A stretch of DNA of 64,000 bases from Bicyclus anynana (Eukaryota > Arthropoda > Insecta > Lepidoptera > Nymphalidae), in the NCBI RefSeq assembly GCF_947172395.1, contig NC_069087.1, positions 6,591,107 to 6,655,106 on the forward strand. The letters are read 5' to 3'. Below are positions 43,791 through 56,418 of the stretch, piece after piece. A program made the position numbers and the translations under genes. Numbering within the stretch: the first letter of the stretch is position 1; every line of letters begins with the position of its first letter. The notes beneath the pieces were generated by a model, which saw nothing but the letters and a program-made list of their open reading frames with translations, ran no database searches and was not told where the DNA came from.

Positions 43791-44286
43791 TTGCAAGAAT
43801 GAAACATATTTTGTAGATTTTATGTAGACATAAATTTGTTACCTCTACAGAAACTGAGAGACATCCTGCATTTATTCCTTTCATTATCTATAGTAATACG
43901 TATAATCTGCTGAGTTTGCTTCAATTTTAAATAACCAGACTGCATCTAAACTTAAAGTTGAAAGGGACAATATCACGGGTGAACGCGTTCTGTGAGCACC
44001 CCGCAGTAGAAACTAAGAGGACAGCAATAAGCTTGATATGTGCAAGTGGAAGGAACCAAGACTTTATAATCCTCGAAGAGACAAGTTCTAAGAACGGTGT
44101 AAGACTGCTTGCTTAACCACAACAATGGCCCTCATGTTTAGGGATATTTAGCTATACTGTATTAAAGTTTCTCAACTTTCAATTAGCAAAAATATTGTAT
44201 TATCACATCGTAGGAAATAATCGACATTATTTCAATTTTCATCATCATCTGCCTATAATGACTACTACTACAGGGCCAGACCTCCA
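43791..44286. other. Intron; a 28-nt block shared with 43070-43099
   Basis: 'gggacaatatcacgggtgaa' + 'cgcgttct' (43967-43994) repeats 'gggacaatgtcacgggtgga' + 'cgcgtact' (43072-43099). Source not recognised. Confidence 0.4.
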
Positions 44287-44455
44287 TTTTTTTTTCTTTA
44301 CAAGTTAGCCCTTGATTACAATTTCATCTGATGATAAGTGACGATGCAATCTAAGATGGGCTAGCCCAATGTGAAGCCCGTGGTGAACTATTAGCCTAAC
44401 CCTCTAATCCGGAGAGGATATTCGTGCTTAACAGTGAGCAATGATGATGATAATC
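44287..44455. mobile_element. Junction of SINE 1 (minus) and SINE 2 (plus) 3' parts
   Basis: 44287-44360 is the 3' end of SINE 1 on the minus strand ('acaagttagcccttgattac'). 44361-44455 is the 3' end of SINE 2 on the plus strand ('gtggtgaactattagcctaa', then 'gatgatgataat'). Confidence 0.75.
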
Positions 44456-44543
44456 ACCGGTACTTCCCAGAAACTTGAAATATTTTTTTCAATTAAAAAT
44501 ACTTATCATTTTAATGACCACATGAGGCGTAGGTGTAAAATGA

Positions 44544-44635
44544 ATCATCATTATCAACCCAGAACAAATTTCCTCACGATGTTTTTCCTTCACCGTTTGA
44601 GACACGTGATATTTAATTTCTTAAAAAATATGCAA
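44544..44635 (-). mobile_element. SINE family 2, internally deleted
   Basis: Tail 'atcatcattatcaaccca' joined directly to 'ttcctcacgatgtttttcct' and 'tgagacacgtgatatttaat', skipping the middle of the SINE. Confidence 0.78.
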
Positions 44636-47600
44636 TGCTTAAATTAACTGAATTTCACGTGTTAGATATCGCGAGCTTCCATTACTGCTTTAATAATATA
44701 TATTTAGGTAGTTTAGTTAAATGTTATTGTTTTAGTTAGTTGTACATATTTGATAACAGAATTAAAATACTTGAAGTATTCTGCTTTAATAAATATACAA
44801 CTTTATATTAGTAAGTCCAAAATCATGATAAAATAATCAATTTAGTCGTCTTCCATATTAATTATCCACCCAGCAGCTACATTTTAATTATTTTGCACTT
44901 ATAAGCCACGTTAACACCAAAGTATATTGTACAAACAAGAATTTCAATTAAGTCAAGACGGGGTATGCAGACAAATAAATGATTTCACACACACACGCAC
45001 ACACCCGCTTGTTACACCTTGATAAGGCGTCCACTTAATTAAAACAAACGTTCAGTACAAAATAAGTAGACACTTAAGTTCTGTAAGAGAGCCACAATCA
45101 TACTAATATTACCCGTAAAGAGTCATCGTTGAAAATGAGACGCTCCTTTAATTTTCTCGAAATCGCCTAGCTCGGTCTCAGTTTTAATTCGACAAGAAAG
45201 AGGCTCGCTATCAAAAGAACTAACGGCGTCCCCAACGAGGCATTTCCATACGCGAGGAGAAAAGGGAGGAGTTGTATTAGTTCTCGACCGATTACGTTCC
45301 CCGCTTCGTTGCGAAGCCTCGTGTAGAATAAACTTCATTACGATTTAAGTATGGCAAATTATATCTTTGAATATCGAGCAAACGTACGTCTGGTGTAATG
45401 ACCTAAGTATAAGGTAATTTGCATGCTCTGAGGTGCAATAACATATAATACACTTTAAGATACTGGAGTTTAGTTTGAATCGCAAAAACTTCGGCTGTAA
45501 AGACTGTTTAACTAGACAAGTTTTAGAATAGTAATTAGTAATAGTTAGCTAACTAGTTATAAATTATTATTACAATTACATAAAGAGTTTGTAATTAATT
45601 TTAAACTTTAATAGAATAAGCTTTTCTTTGATTTTGTTGATGCAGAAGAACTAAAGGTGTCTTCAAATTTGAGTGAGTGCTTCCATATTTTATCCAAAAT
45701 ATTTTTAATTTTCTATGGTACTCTTTCAATGATAGTAAAATCAATTAATGTTATTATTTTATTGAATTCGATATATTTACATAAAATATTAACCTTCGAT
45801 AATTTCACTGTCTATAAACATTTTAGTCAGCTGTGCCAAATCTGTACCACTTAACCCTTAAAACATTAGGAGAGAGCGTCTTTTCAGTAAACCACAATCC
45901 GGGCACACAATATACCTTCCTGCAAAGGAGAACAAAGGGTATATCTACTCCTCAAGTTAAAATAATAGGAATTCTTAGTATTATGTATATAACACTACTA
46001 CTTTGAAGTGAAAATCTTTTGGTAACGCTTCAAAATGTTGAAAATCCTTGCATCCTGTAGGTAAAGTCAGCTCTTACATATTGAGTAAAGGATTTGGGTG
46101 CACGGACTGGAAGCGGCCCCGCGAGTAAAGTAAATAGTAGCCGTGAAAGGGCCTCGCCAAAGAGATCTAAATCACTCTTTGTCTCGTGTTAAACGCATCC
46201 CTTTGAGAGATTTTCTATCTTCCAAGAGTTCCACACTAGGATTGTATTGAACGTCAGAACTGAATGCTGCAACATTGCATTTTTCAAACATCATAATAAC
46301 TGCACCGACTAGTTTATAATAATATTGAAATATACTTATTATAATAAACTATGTTCATCCGGTTGACCACGGTTTTGAATTGTCCATGTGACATACAAAG
46401 GAGATAAGATAAGATGTCCAAAATTGGAACCACTTTTCAACAAATTTTAGGACGAAATGAGATACCTACAGAAATGAAAAATATCCTAAAAATATTGTAC
46501 TTATAAAATATTGTATAAATATAAATAAATAAATATTCGCCAACAGGGAAAATAAGCTGATTTTATTATTTTCACACCGATCCAGCTTTACAAACGTATA
46601 TCGTAGTGATTTATTTACTTTTTGATGCGTATTTCACTGATTGTAATTTTTTGTCAGTTGTCTTTGCAAACGCGTGCTGTCAATGTCAAAGTCAATCAAT
46701 GAATGAGATTTCATTGTCAAACTTCATTATTTTCTTTCGCTTGTTGTATTTGTGCGTAAGTGCAAGAGTTTTTTTTGCAATTGCACGTCAACATCTTCTG
46801 AGGATGCTTCGGTTTCGGCTTGAAACGTACGTCGGGTGCGTCGGCTTTTCGCGGATGATAGCAAAATAAACAAATTATTATCTATTCATGATGAACTTCC
46901 CCAAAGTAACGCCTGCTTCTATCCAATAGTACTTTAACTGATTAGGCCAATGTAGATTTCTCTGAAAATTGGATTTATATACTTCTTATGTCCTATTTTC
47001 AGCTCTGTATGATTTAGATAATTTAGGCCCGAGTTTTTCAGTGTTGTGTTGTGTCATTTTTAGAATTGAATAACAAATTCACACTTCAGTGGCACATATT
47101 ATATTTTTTAATTTCATTATAAATAAGCTGAATTAAAAATTCGTTGTTTTTCAAGTTAGCTTAGTTTACAAGTATTTTGAAATGTCGAGTTTTGTATCCG
47201 AATTTACCACTGATTCTAATGACTATTATTAATTATAATATATGCTAGAACTAATCTAGCGCAAATGAGCGTCTTGAACTAGTTCTATGTTAAATTAATT
47301 TCATATATTAAGTTCCATAAACAATAACAAAGTTTAAGTTCGGATTACGCGTGCCAACGCTATTTGCCGACGAAGAGGTGTCGTGTATGGAACAAAATAA
47401 GTTTTAATTAATGGATTGGTATTAAGAGACGTGAACATTGCGTAGAGATTTGGGACGTTATTTTGGCAAGCTCGTGTCACAGAATTAGATAAATGGAGAT
47501 GTACCTTAACATGATTAAATAGATATTATACTACGCACACAATGTAAATGGATATTTTATTATTACTCCTGTAATATGATGATATTTTGTTCACAAAACC

Positions 47601-47640
47601 TGCTAATCAATCAATATAGGTAAATATTAAAAGGTATTAT
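44636..47640. other. 3-kb intron, largely without recognised repeats
   Basis: A short CA-rich run at 44988-45006. 45120-45340 is GC-richer. 46600-46870 has an 87-codon chance frame. About 47150-47190 may be a scrap of the LINE 3' tail seen at 10905. Confidence 0.45.
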
Positions 47641-47690
47641 TAAAAGACGCCCCGCGGTTTCACCCACGTAGTACACTATGTCAGTATGGC
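47641..47690 (-). mobile_element. Helitron-like terminal fragment
   Basis: 'gacgccccgcggtttcaccc' 'acgtagta' resembles the right terminus of the B/F families. Confidence 0.45.
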
Positions 47691-47805
47691 AAGATTTTTT
47701 AAACAGTCAAGTAATTTTCGAGTTAAATTAAATAACAGAAAACAGGTGAACAAACTAACAAAAACAAATATTACCTCTTTCTAATATTGACTTAGATTAT
47801 TCTTA

Positions 47806-47995
47806 TCTATACTAATATTAGAAAGCTGAAGAGTTTAATTGTTTGTTTGATTGAACGCGCTAATCTCAGCAACTACTGGTCCGATTTAAAAATTTCTTTC
47901 AGTATTAGATAGCCCATTTATCAAGGAAGGTTATATATTCCCGTATTCCTATGGGAACGGAAACCAAGCGGGTGAAACCGCGCGGTGTCAACTAG
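47806..47995 (+). mobile_element. Non-autonomous Helitron, family B, full length
   Basis: A47805, TCTATACTAATATTAGAAAG ... GCGGTGTCAACTAG, T47996. 190 nt. Confidence 0.82.
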
Positions 47996-50900
47996 TTTAA
48001 AAATAAATTCCATATCAACTGTAATGGAAGTAGTATTACTAAACTGTACAAGACGATTTGGTTATAAAATATTAATCAAATAGATACCTAACAAGCTAAA
48101 CAGCTATATATCACGGTCTGATTAGAGCTTCAACAGATGAGATGGTAAAAGTTTCCAAGTTAATCTCAAGGATATCGAGAGCTTATATGGACAAAAAGCA
48201 GAGGGAAAACAATATTATAGCGACATAACTAATAACAGGAAGTCACCTCGTTACTCACAAGTAAATGTTATGTCGACAATCTCGCGCGCCCTCCACTTCT
48301 CGACTTAATGAATGAGAATAATTTTGCCAAAATACTTCGGAGAGACGGGACACACGCCCGGGGAATTTTTCAATTTGCATCTGACATAATGTAATAAGAG
48401 TTACACCGAGGATGCCGACGTTGTAATTAATAACCTGTGAAATATTACCTGTTACAATGAATTTAGAACATAAAAGTTGAGTGATAAATTTAAATAACAA
48501 GCCCAGAGTGTACTCCGGCGTCCCCAAATACTTGGGAATAGTTGGCGGGGTGATAAGTTGATATGCCACGTCTGGACGCTTTGCGCGAATCGCAACTTTA
48601 TTCGCATTTAATGAACGCGTGAACACGGAATAACTTTGAGAAAGCTTGAATAATGTATGCCCTAACGAGATGTTTTTCTTGAACGAATCTCATTAACCCA
48701 CTTTCTGATTGTCTGAATGTAAAGTTTGGGAAGTTCTTGTTCAAAGAAATCTTTTGTGCGTGTAAATCAAATCATTTCCAATTAAAACTAGGTACTACTT
48801 AATATACAAATTCAGTTATATTATAGAACTAACCACGACCGGAAACAAAATAAGAGAGCAAATTTATACTTTTGTATTAAGTCGGGATAAAACGGGTTTT
48901 AAAACAGTTCTTACAGCACCACCCGGATTAGGCTTTGTACTAAATTAAACCCGCTATTATAAAATCACACACACGGCTGGCTAAAATCGAATACCCTTTA
49001 TTGCGTCCATAAAATAACCGATATTATCTCAAGCGAGCTAACTGTGCCATAAAAGTAATCCTTCTATTTTAATGGCTTCCCAACCTGCGGTATGCAACTA
49101 TGTCTAATTTACTGGACTCCTGAAATCCCTCAGGGGTTTTTAAAATTTTCATCTTTTTTACAAACTGGATTAGTGTTGCAATTAATTTCTAGGGGTTGGT
49201 ATAATGAAAATATGAAACGGTATTTTCAATAAATCGCAAGAATAATTCTCATGTTCCTTCACTGAACTAGAACCGATATAGCATTTTAAATATTCACATA
49301 TAATCCTTCGCCCCGCGTTGTTTAATCGCTGCGTTAAATTCGAGAAAAGTCGAGAACATATCAAATATTAACAGAGCCCGAGCGTTGTTTCGGAAAATTG
49401 GATAATATCGCGCTATTGCATCAAATCTAAGCACACTCTCTCCGAGATAGAAATTAACCTACCGAAAAAGGAAACGGCGGCTAATTCGTTTTCTATAGAA
49501 AATCGGGCAACCTAAAATCGTTTCTTTTTTCTCGAATCCCCCTCGAATCATCATTAATCAAGTGGAACTGAAGTTTCACGCTACCTCCCGAATCTAATTT
49601 CACAAACAAAGAAAGCGAAAACCTGTCTACCTTTATCAATCAAAACTGTTTGAAAATTCTATTCCGTTAGTTCGCACTGCGGAGGCGCGCAACGAGACAA
49701 TTGGAAAAATGTATCACGAGTAAAAAGTCGTATCGGAATGTAATATCGAGAGGACGTACGGAATATTCTTGTCAAGTGAAAATAAAGGGTCGAAAAATAC
49801 AGTGACAGTTTGTGAGTGGACGGTGGTCATCTGAAGCGGGCGGAAGTTTCGAATAAATAAACTCCGGGCAAATAACGGCACCTTTCTCCGCGTCGGCGGC
49901 TGTCAGCGAAAACAGTACCCGCTCAAATGACATACTCGTAGTCTATGACAGCCGGAGTCAGGCTGCTTGATATTGTTAATTCTGTTTTGAAAACACTCCT
50001 GTCGAGAGAGAATATTTCCACCAACGATTTATTTGATTTCAATTTATTGAATAAACGAATAAAAGACGCGTAGGTACGAGTACAGTGTGAGAAGAATTTA
50101 AAACGTTTCAGTAATTTAATTTACAGCACACGCTCAGAATCTTTATAGAATGTATGGAACAAAAAGGTTCAACAAACAAAAGGAAATTACACACAATAAT
50201 TAAGCAAAATAAAAGCAAAGCGAACTCCTAGAGAGTACAATAAATATTTATTTAAGACAAACCTATATCAATAATCCTATATATTAGGTATAGTTCAAAC
50301 GTATATTCTTTATGGCTTTAAATATTTCTAGATCTCGTATTTAAAGTAACAGAAAACTATATAATATAACTAATATATACATGTAAATATCGGGCTAAGT
50401 TATTATCTCTATATTAATTATATAGCTACATACATAAATAAATTGAAACCAACAAATCCGCCATTAAAGTCAGCGGAAAACCACTGGGGTCAGTAGCATA
50501 AAATTTAAACCACAGCTCCCTTATATAAAACAGGGTTTGAAATGACGTCGGTAATTTTTGAGGTCTAACCCTCAAAGGGATTAAATTGTTGGACTATCCA
50601 AACTAACTCACATAGCTCCATAAAACAAATAATTAATTTGGCACGTATTGTATCGTTTCTGAAATTACGAACAGTTAACACATTTGTAGTTTATTACTAG
50701 ACTAATAATACTGATATTTTAATATTGCTAATTAAATTTTAATAATTTTGATAATTATAAAAAATATGTATGAAACGTAAAGTGAAGTTAATATCGCTAA
50801 ATAACATTGCTACAAAAAAATATGTCAATTGAGGATTTCGTCGACACAAACATCAAAACTTTCCGACATAGCGAAAAAACCTTTTTTACAAATTCAACGA

Positions 50901-51974
50901 ATACCAAAGTCCCGGTCCCATTCCATCACATTTGACTAGGCAAACATTCAGACCCCACTATCTACCATTGACTTAAATTCATTGACTTCCCGTACTGAGA
51001 AAAAAGCAATTTCACCTCTCCCTTCACTGCGGTCGGCATATTAAGGAAGCAATATTATGCAGATTGAATAGTGACTTAGGTATTAGCTCTAGATTTTTTA
51101 AATCGAAAGATAACGGACGAAAACTGGCAGTTCAATTTTACTTCTCTCCGATAATAACCTGCGGGTAACGACAATCAGTGTGAAAATCTTAATACAAATC
51201 TCATGCAGTTTTATGGAAACTGTTACTGTGTGCTTTTTGATTTTCCCTTTCAAACTAATTTGTGCTGGGGGACCCGTCAATTTAAGTTCTTTAAAAAAAT
51301 TATATGAATTATATATGATAGCGAACCAAGGTGTCATGCAGGGAAATGCCTTGTAAACCTAGCCTTACTTACATAGATATTGAAGTATCTTTCGACAAAA
51401 TTATATAAAATCTCCTAATGCTTTTAAGAATATATACGTTAGTGAGTGTATAATCAACCTTTTCTACAATCTGGTACTTATCTATCGCTATTGTAACATG
51501 ACGATTACTGACAGTAACTTGCCGCATATTCGTTGAAAAAAACCATGCGAATAATATACATTTCAAAATAGTTGAACCGCTCATTTTTTACATAAAATTC
51601 AGCAACGCGAGTAGTATGTAAAAATTCTACACAGTATGATACGAGTACAGTACAAATGTTAAGGAAGCAATATTATGCAAATCCGAGCGTGGCTGCCGCA
51701 AATATAAAAAGCTCTCGTTCACCTCGCACTTTGCATCTCAAGGCAGGGCATGCATCTGACTGATACCGAGATGCCCCTAGAGAAAAAAATGAATAGGGTA
51801 TTTGTAATTCTATGCCATTTAGTGTTATCTGCGTGAGCCTCGTCTTGCCTTCACATTTTTACATGAAGTTGGGAAAATTTTTCGCTTCACTGATTATCAT
51901 ATTTATTTTGTGGAACTTTCTCATAAGGTTTGACATAGTATCTTTATAACAAAATACTCTTCAATAACTGAGGC
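47996..51974. other. 4-kb intron with GC-richer, repeat-free blocks
   Basis: 48250-48640 (open for 123 codons on the minus strand, no recognisable domain) and 49360-49960 are unlike any repeat here and richer in CpG. Candidate conserved non-coding DNA. A 21-bp exact direct repeat (ttaaggaagcaatattatgc + a) lies at 51041-51061 and 51659-51679. Confidence 0.45.
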
Positions 51975-52233
51975 TTCATTTACATTGGCGTAGAGTCGAC
52001 GCAAAAGTTCGCGATGTATGTGGAAACACGTTAAAGAGTTCAACTCTAGCTCGATTTATTAACGTACTTTGTGCTGGGCTACTTCACTCGACTCGGACGC
52101 TAGAAGCCGCGGGTCGCTCGTTGCCACACGTCTTTCTATTTACTTGACACATGTAGCTACGGAAAAAATGAAGTTACAGTTCAATATATTATAGACATGT
52201 CGCTTCGTTTCGACTGCGCCAATGTGAATGGTG
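51975..52233. mobile_element. MITE-like element with CATTGGCG inverted ends
   Basis: Left end 'ttcatttacattggcgtaga' and right end 'actgcgccaatgtgaatggt' are inverted copies (about 20 bp, imperfect). GTCGA motifs lie just inside both ends. About 259 bp, no protein. Superfamily unknown. Confidence 0.6.
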
Positions 52234-52697
52234 CTTTATGAATAGGAACTTTGTACGTAATTTCACTTAATCACTAAAACCTATTAAACATTGTCCAGTT
52301 GTGTCCGTTTTTAGGATAAAGTTTTACTATCTTCGCCCTTGTGTCTAACATATTAAACGCTACATAGGAACAAAATAACTTTAGGAAACGGAAATCTAGC
52401 TTCATTGGATGTTAAACTGATAGCAACAACCGATGTCGGTCGTCAACGTCGCTCGCTTTGTCTAGCACGGGAGCTGCCAAACCAAACTTGGATATTTACA
52501 TAACAATGGCTCGGATTTCATTCATACCTACCATATACAGGGCGTAGGATGCCTGAACGCAAACTAGTTCATATTAAAATAGATGCGAAACTCTGGTTTT
52601 GGAAGTACGTACAAGCAAATACGAATTTACGTTAAATCTCAAACGATCTAATAGAATGAACTCTGTAAATTATTATCTGTATTATCAAATAATAGGA
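52234..52697. other. Intron sequence, nothing recognised
   Basis: No family or exon identified. Confidence 0.4.
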
Positions 52698-52888
52698 ACG
52701 TCTCAAATATAAATGCATATCATATACAAAAGCGTAAAATGACTCCTCTAAAACCACTTGACGTACAAAAATGATATTTGGCAGGGAGGTAGTTTAGTCA
52801 ATAGACGTCCGCTATGAACGGATTCTCATACAAAGCCAGATTGTCAGAAGAAGTTGAAGGGCAGAAGAGGTTGCGGGCGTCCGGTGGT
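52698..52888 (+). mobile_element. Helitron-like element, family E, worn
   Basis: 'tctcaaatataaatgcatat', 'ttgacgtacaaaaatgatat', 'ttggcagggaggtagttta', ending 'ggttgcgggcgtccggtgg'. Ends approximate. Confidence 0.55.
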
Positions 52889-54089
52889 ATTTTATTTAAA
52901 GTATCGATTGACAGTCTTGCTAGCGTTGCTATAAAATACCTAGGTACGCAAAAAAAATATTTAATTAAATAAAAAGATTAATTTCAATTTGTTACGAGTA
53001 CCTACAAATAAAAAGGAAATAGAAATCACAATTCCTTATTTTCCGTTTAAGTAGCAGTGCCATTCTTCGATTTGAATTTCACCGCTTGCGGAAATTTTTT
53101 TAAAGATAGTGGCAAAAGTCTTAAGATATACATCTTTTAATGTCATAGTAACTGTACACTGTAAAAATTTCAAGTTTCGCTCAAATTTCGTTATAAACGA
53201 TATACCTAACCTTTGTTATATAAAGTCATGTCTACATTTGACATTTTGAATGTGCACTTTCCCTGGGACAAGGAGTAAGGACTCTTGAACCAAAGTCGCT
53301 TACCACTCAACGTATTTGATCTTCGAAAACAAGCCCGCTATTACCGTTTACGTTTTGTGTCTCGATTGAAACAAATCGCGATACGAACAATTTGAAAACA
53401 ATTACAGGGGATTTTAGAGGTCACGTCTTTGAACATTTAAGGCTTAGGGGTACCGGTTATGTTCTAAAAATTTTGTAATAAAATTTTATTACGCACTTAT
53501 ATCCAAAGCTTAGGCGGTTACAATAAAAAATTGATACGGGATCTATAGTAAAAAGGCTAATATGGACAAATTTGTGAAAAACTTTTTATGCGAAATATAT
53601 ATGAAGCATGTACCTACATGAAACATTGGTCAGGAAATTACTGATCTATATTTTCAAAACTGACCTGAAATTGTAACTAATTAATACTTATATAATTTTT
53701 TTGGTTTCTTCTGAACTTATTTGTTTCGTTAAATATCTAAACCTTAAATTATTATAATAGTATAGTAGCATGCTATTTAACAAAATTTAACATTAGTTTT
53801 GATGAAAAGGTTTAATAATAATAAATGCAAGTTGGTACCTAAGCACATTATTGAATGATTTACCACGTTAGTTTAAAAAGATATAAAAAATTTAGAGTTT
53901 CAAAACTTTCCAGAAAACTTTAAGTAGAAAGCTAACTTCAGTATTTTTTTTTTATTTTAGGTTTGGTAGTTCCGGAGAAAAGGGGGAGAAAAGAAGAAGA
54001 AGAAAGAAAGATTTTATTTGGATTTTATTTGGGAGGGGAGGAATGGTCTATTTTATTGAATATCTTGAAATCTATAAAAAAAATATCTC
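52889..54089. other. AT-rich intron, nothing recognised
   Basis: A purine-rich A/G run at about 53980-54012. No exon. Confidence 0.45.
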
Positions 54090-54150
54090 GACCTCCTGGC
54101 GTGATGGCAGTCAAGGGCTAGCTTGTCAAAGAATAATAAAAAAAACAAAG
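54090..54150 (+). mobile_element. SINE family 1 with large internal deletion
   Basis: Head 'gacctcctggcg' fused directly to the tail 'tgatggcagtcaagggctag' 'cttgtcaaagaataa' and poly-A. Confidence 0.7.
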
Positions 54151-55621
54151 AAATATTTTATCAAACAAATAATTTGTTATATAAATACCATTCCACCAAA
54201 TAACAACAAACAAAAGAGAGCCACAAAAATGTATTCTGACTATGAGTTACATTTTCTCCGTAATCTGCTAGACCAGGAAATCTTCAGCCTCCCTCTTTCC
54301 TTAATTAGCGGAATATAACAAAGAAAAAGAAGCAACAGGAAGCAATGCAAAGAATGATAAAAGGAAGGCTTGCGACCGTTGGTACTGCGTAATAAGTCCA
54401 TATCTATAGGCGAGCGAAACCTTCCATTTGAAAGATTAACTTTGATTATATTATGATTGATACTAGGTTTATCGCTCTGTGGCTATTTCTGTGGCGTCGT
54501 TTATCATTTGGTGAAAACTTTTGATGCATTACTTTGTTTCTAATGACTGCCATAGCAAAATTAAAAGTAAGAAATCAACCTACATAAACATCTATTGTTA
54601 CTAACCATAAATCTAGTAGATCGTGATTTATTTATTTTTTTATTTTATACATTTATTTGTAATCAACAGCGTAACAGTAGGTACATCATTATTAGATTAC
54701 ATAAGCTTTAAACTAAGGCCACAAACATTACAGAAAATACATAAATTATACAAAGCTACAATACAATTTCAGGTATATTAACATTAAAAGATAAAATTTT
54801 TCTATAGAATCTTAACAAAATTTTTGTGAATGTGTGTGAGCATGTTTGAGTGTCTGTGTTTGTGTGTGTGTAAGTGTAAATTATAAAGTTCTGTGTGTCT
54901 TGATCACTTCTTTTTTTAGTTGTTATATAACAAAAACTTTGATTCGAAAGGCTAAATTTCTACTCCCATTAGTGTTACATGGTAAATAGCCACGATTTTA
55001 GTCAAAACCAGACAAATCTGAACATTTTACCGGGGACCTCGTCTTGCGTGGATTTTCATTGTTATGATACGTCTTAATTTAAAGTGTTTAGATATATTAC
55101 ATCTCCAATTGTGAGTTCAGATTAGAAATAGGTAAATATAAGATATTTCACTTGTTACGCAAAGCCTATAGAAACATATTCGTTATAAAACTAGGTTTGT
55201 ATATAGGTGACGATGACTTAAGATGGACCTTTTACTAGTTTCATGAAGAAATTAGACATAAGTATATCTATAAAATTATAAAATAAATATTTATATCGGC
55301 AGTTTAACCACGAAATTCAATTACTTTAAGCTTGTGACTATTTAGCTAGTTATTTGGTATGAGTAAATTAACTGTTGCTACTATTCTGTTTTATCTCTAA
55401 CAGTTAACTTCATTTACTTCAAATAAAGCTAACAAAAACATTATTCGCACACACAAAAAAGTAGCAACTTGATTTGCGACGAAAGCGCCTTGCTTTGGCA
55501 TTTAAGTCAACCGTAAAAGTATCGAATAAATTGTAGGTCAGAAGGGACAGATAAAGAAAAGCTTTTTGCGTTTTTCTTTAAGCTTTTTCACTACAGTATT
55601 GACTTTATTTTAATTTAAATT
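54151..55621. other. Intron; AT-rich LINE-tail-like stretch and TG-rich run
   Basis: 54628-54730 ('tttatttatttttttatttt', 'acagcgtaacagtag') looks like the 3' end of a LINE on the minus strand, unassigned. 54828-54878 is (TG)-rich. Confidence 0.4.
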
Positions 55622-55658
55622 TAAGGAAAATGTAGGATTTGTTCCTACATTTTCCTTA
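55622..55658. repeat. Perfect 16-bp inverted repeat with 5-nt loop
   Basis: Arms TAAGGAAAATGTAGGA and exact complement, loop tttgt. Confidence 0.93.
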
Positions 55659-56048
55659 CGAACAGACAAAGAATGTAAGCAATTTTATTTATCGTAAATA
55701 GCCGGAAAGGATGTCGAAGCATTATCAACTAAAATAAATACCATCCAATTCTTATTTACAGATCTATAATTATGATAATCAATGCTGTTTTGGTCGCCTC
55801 CTGGATTCCAATCGTTGAAATAATCAGATCGTCTTTCTCCCAAATACAATTACTATTGGTAGCTTTAATTTTGGATGGAAGATAGTGTTACATGATTGTG
55901 CATTTTTTTTTAGTAGGGGGGAAATCCTTATGGACTCCGGTCAAGTAGTGCAGGGCTCCTACCGTCTGAGAACCCCTACTACCTTCAATGACGCTGTGCC
56001 TTGCAAAGGACGTTTTCTAAGGCCTTCAGTACATGTCATTATAGTTAA
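55659..56048. other. Intron sequence, nothing recognised
   Basis: No family or exon identified. Confidence 0.4.
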
Positions 56049-56418
56049 CTAGCGGACGCCCGCGACTTCGTCCGCGTGGAAGACAGTGTACACTTTCAAG
56101 ACCTATTTAACCACTTTAGAGTTTGAATTTTAAATTTTTTTAAATCCTATACAATACAAACTTTCAACCTATAACTTTCTACGTATTATGGTCTTAACCC
56201 GTGCCAAGTTTTGTTTGAATTCATTCAGTAGTTTCAGCGTGATGATCGAATAACAAAAAAACACGGACTGACAGACAGACAGACAGATAGACAAAAAATC
56301 AAAAACAAATAATTTTAGCTTCAGTATCGATTATATAATACCCCCCAACAAAAATTTTCAAAATATCTTCAATGTACTGAATCTACAAAATGTACAGATT
56401 TCATATTATAAGCATAGA
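56049..56418 (-). mobile_element. Non-autonomous Helitron, family C, full length
   Basis: Minus strand TCTATGCTTATAATATGAAA (flank A = complement of t56419) to CTAG (56049-56052), then T. 370 nt, with a (CAGA)n run at about 56268-56292 and 'gtgccaagttttgtttgaat'. Reference for the expanded copy at 3177. Confidence 0.8.

Noticed and set aside
48255..48626. 123-codon minus-strand gene
   Set aside because: No recognisable domain, no supporting neighbours, and it lies within an intron. Kept only as a candidate conserved block.
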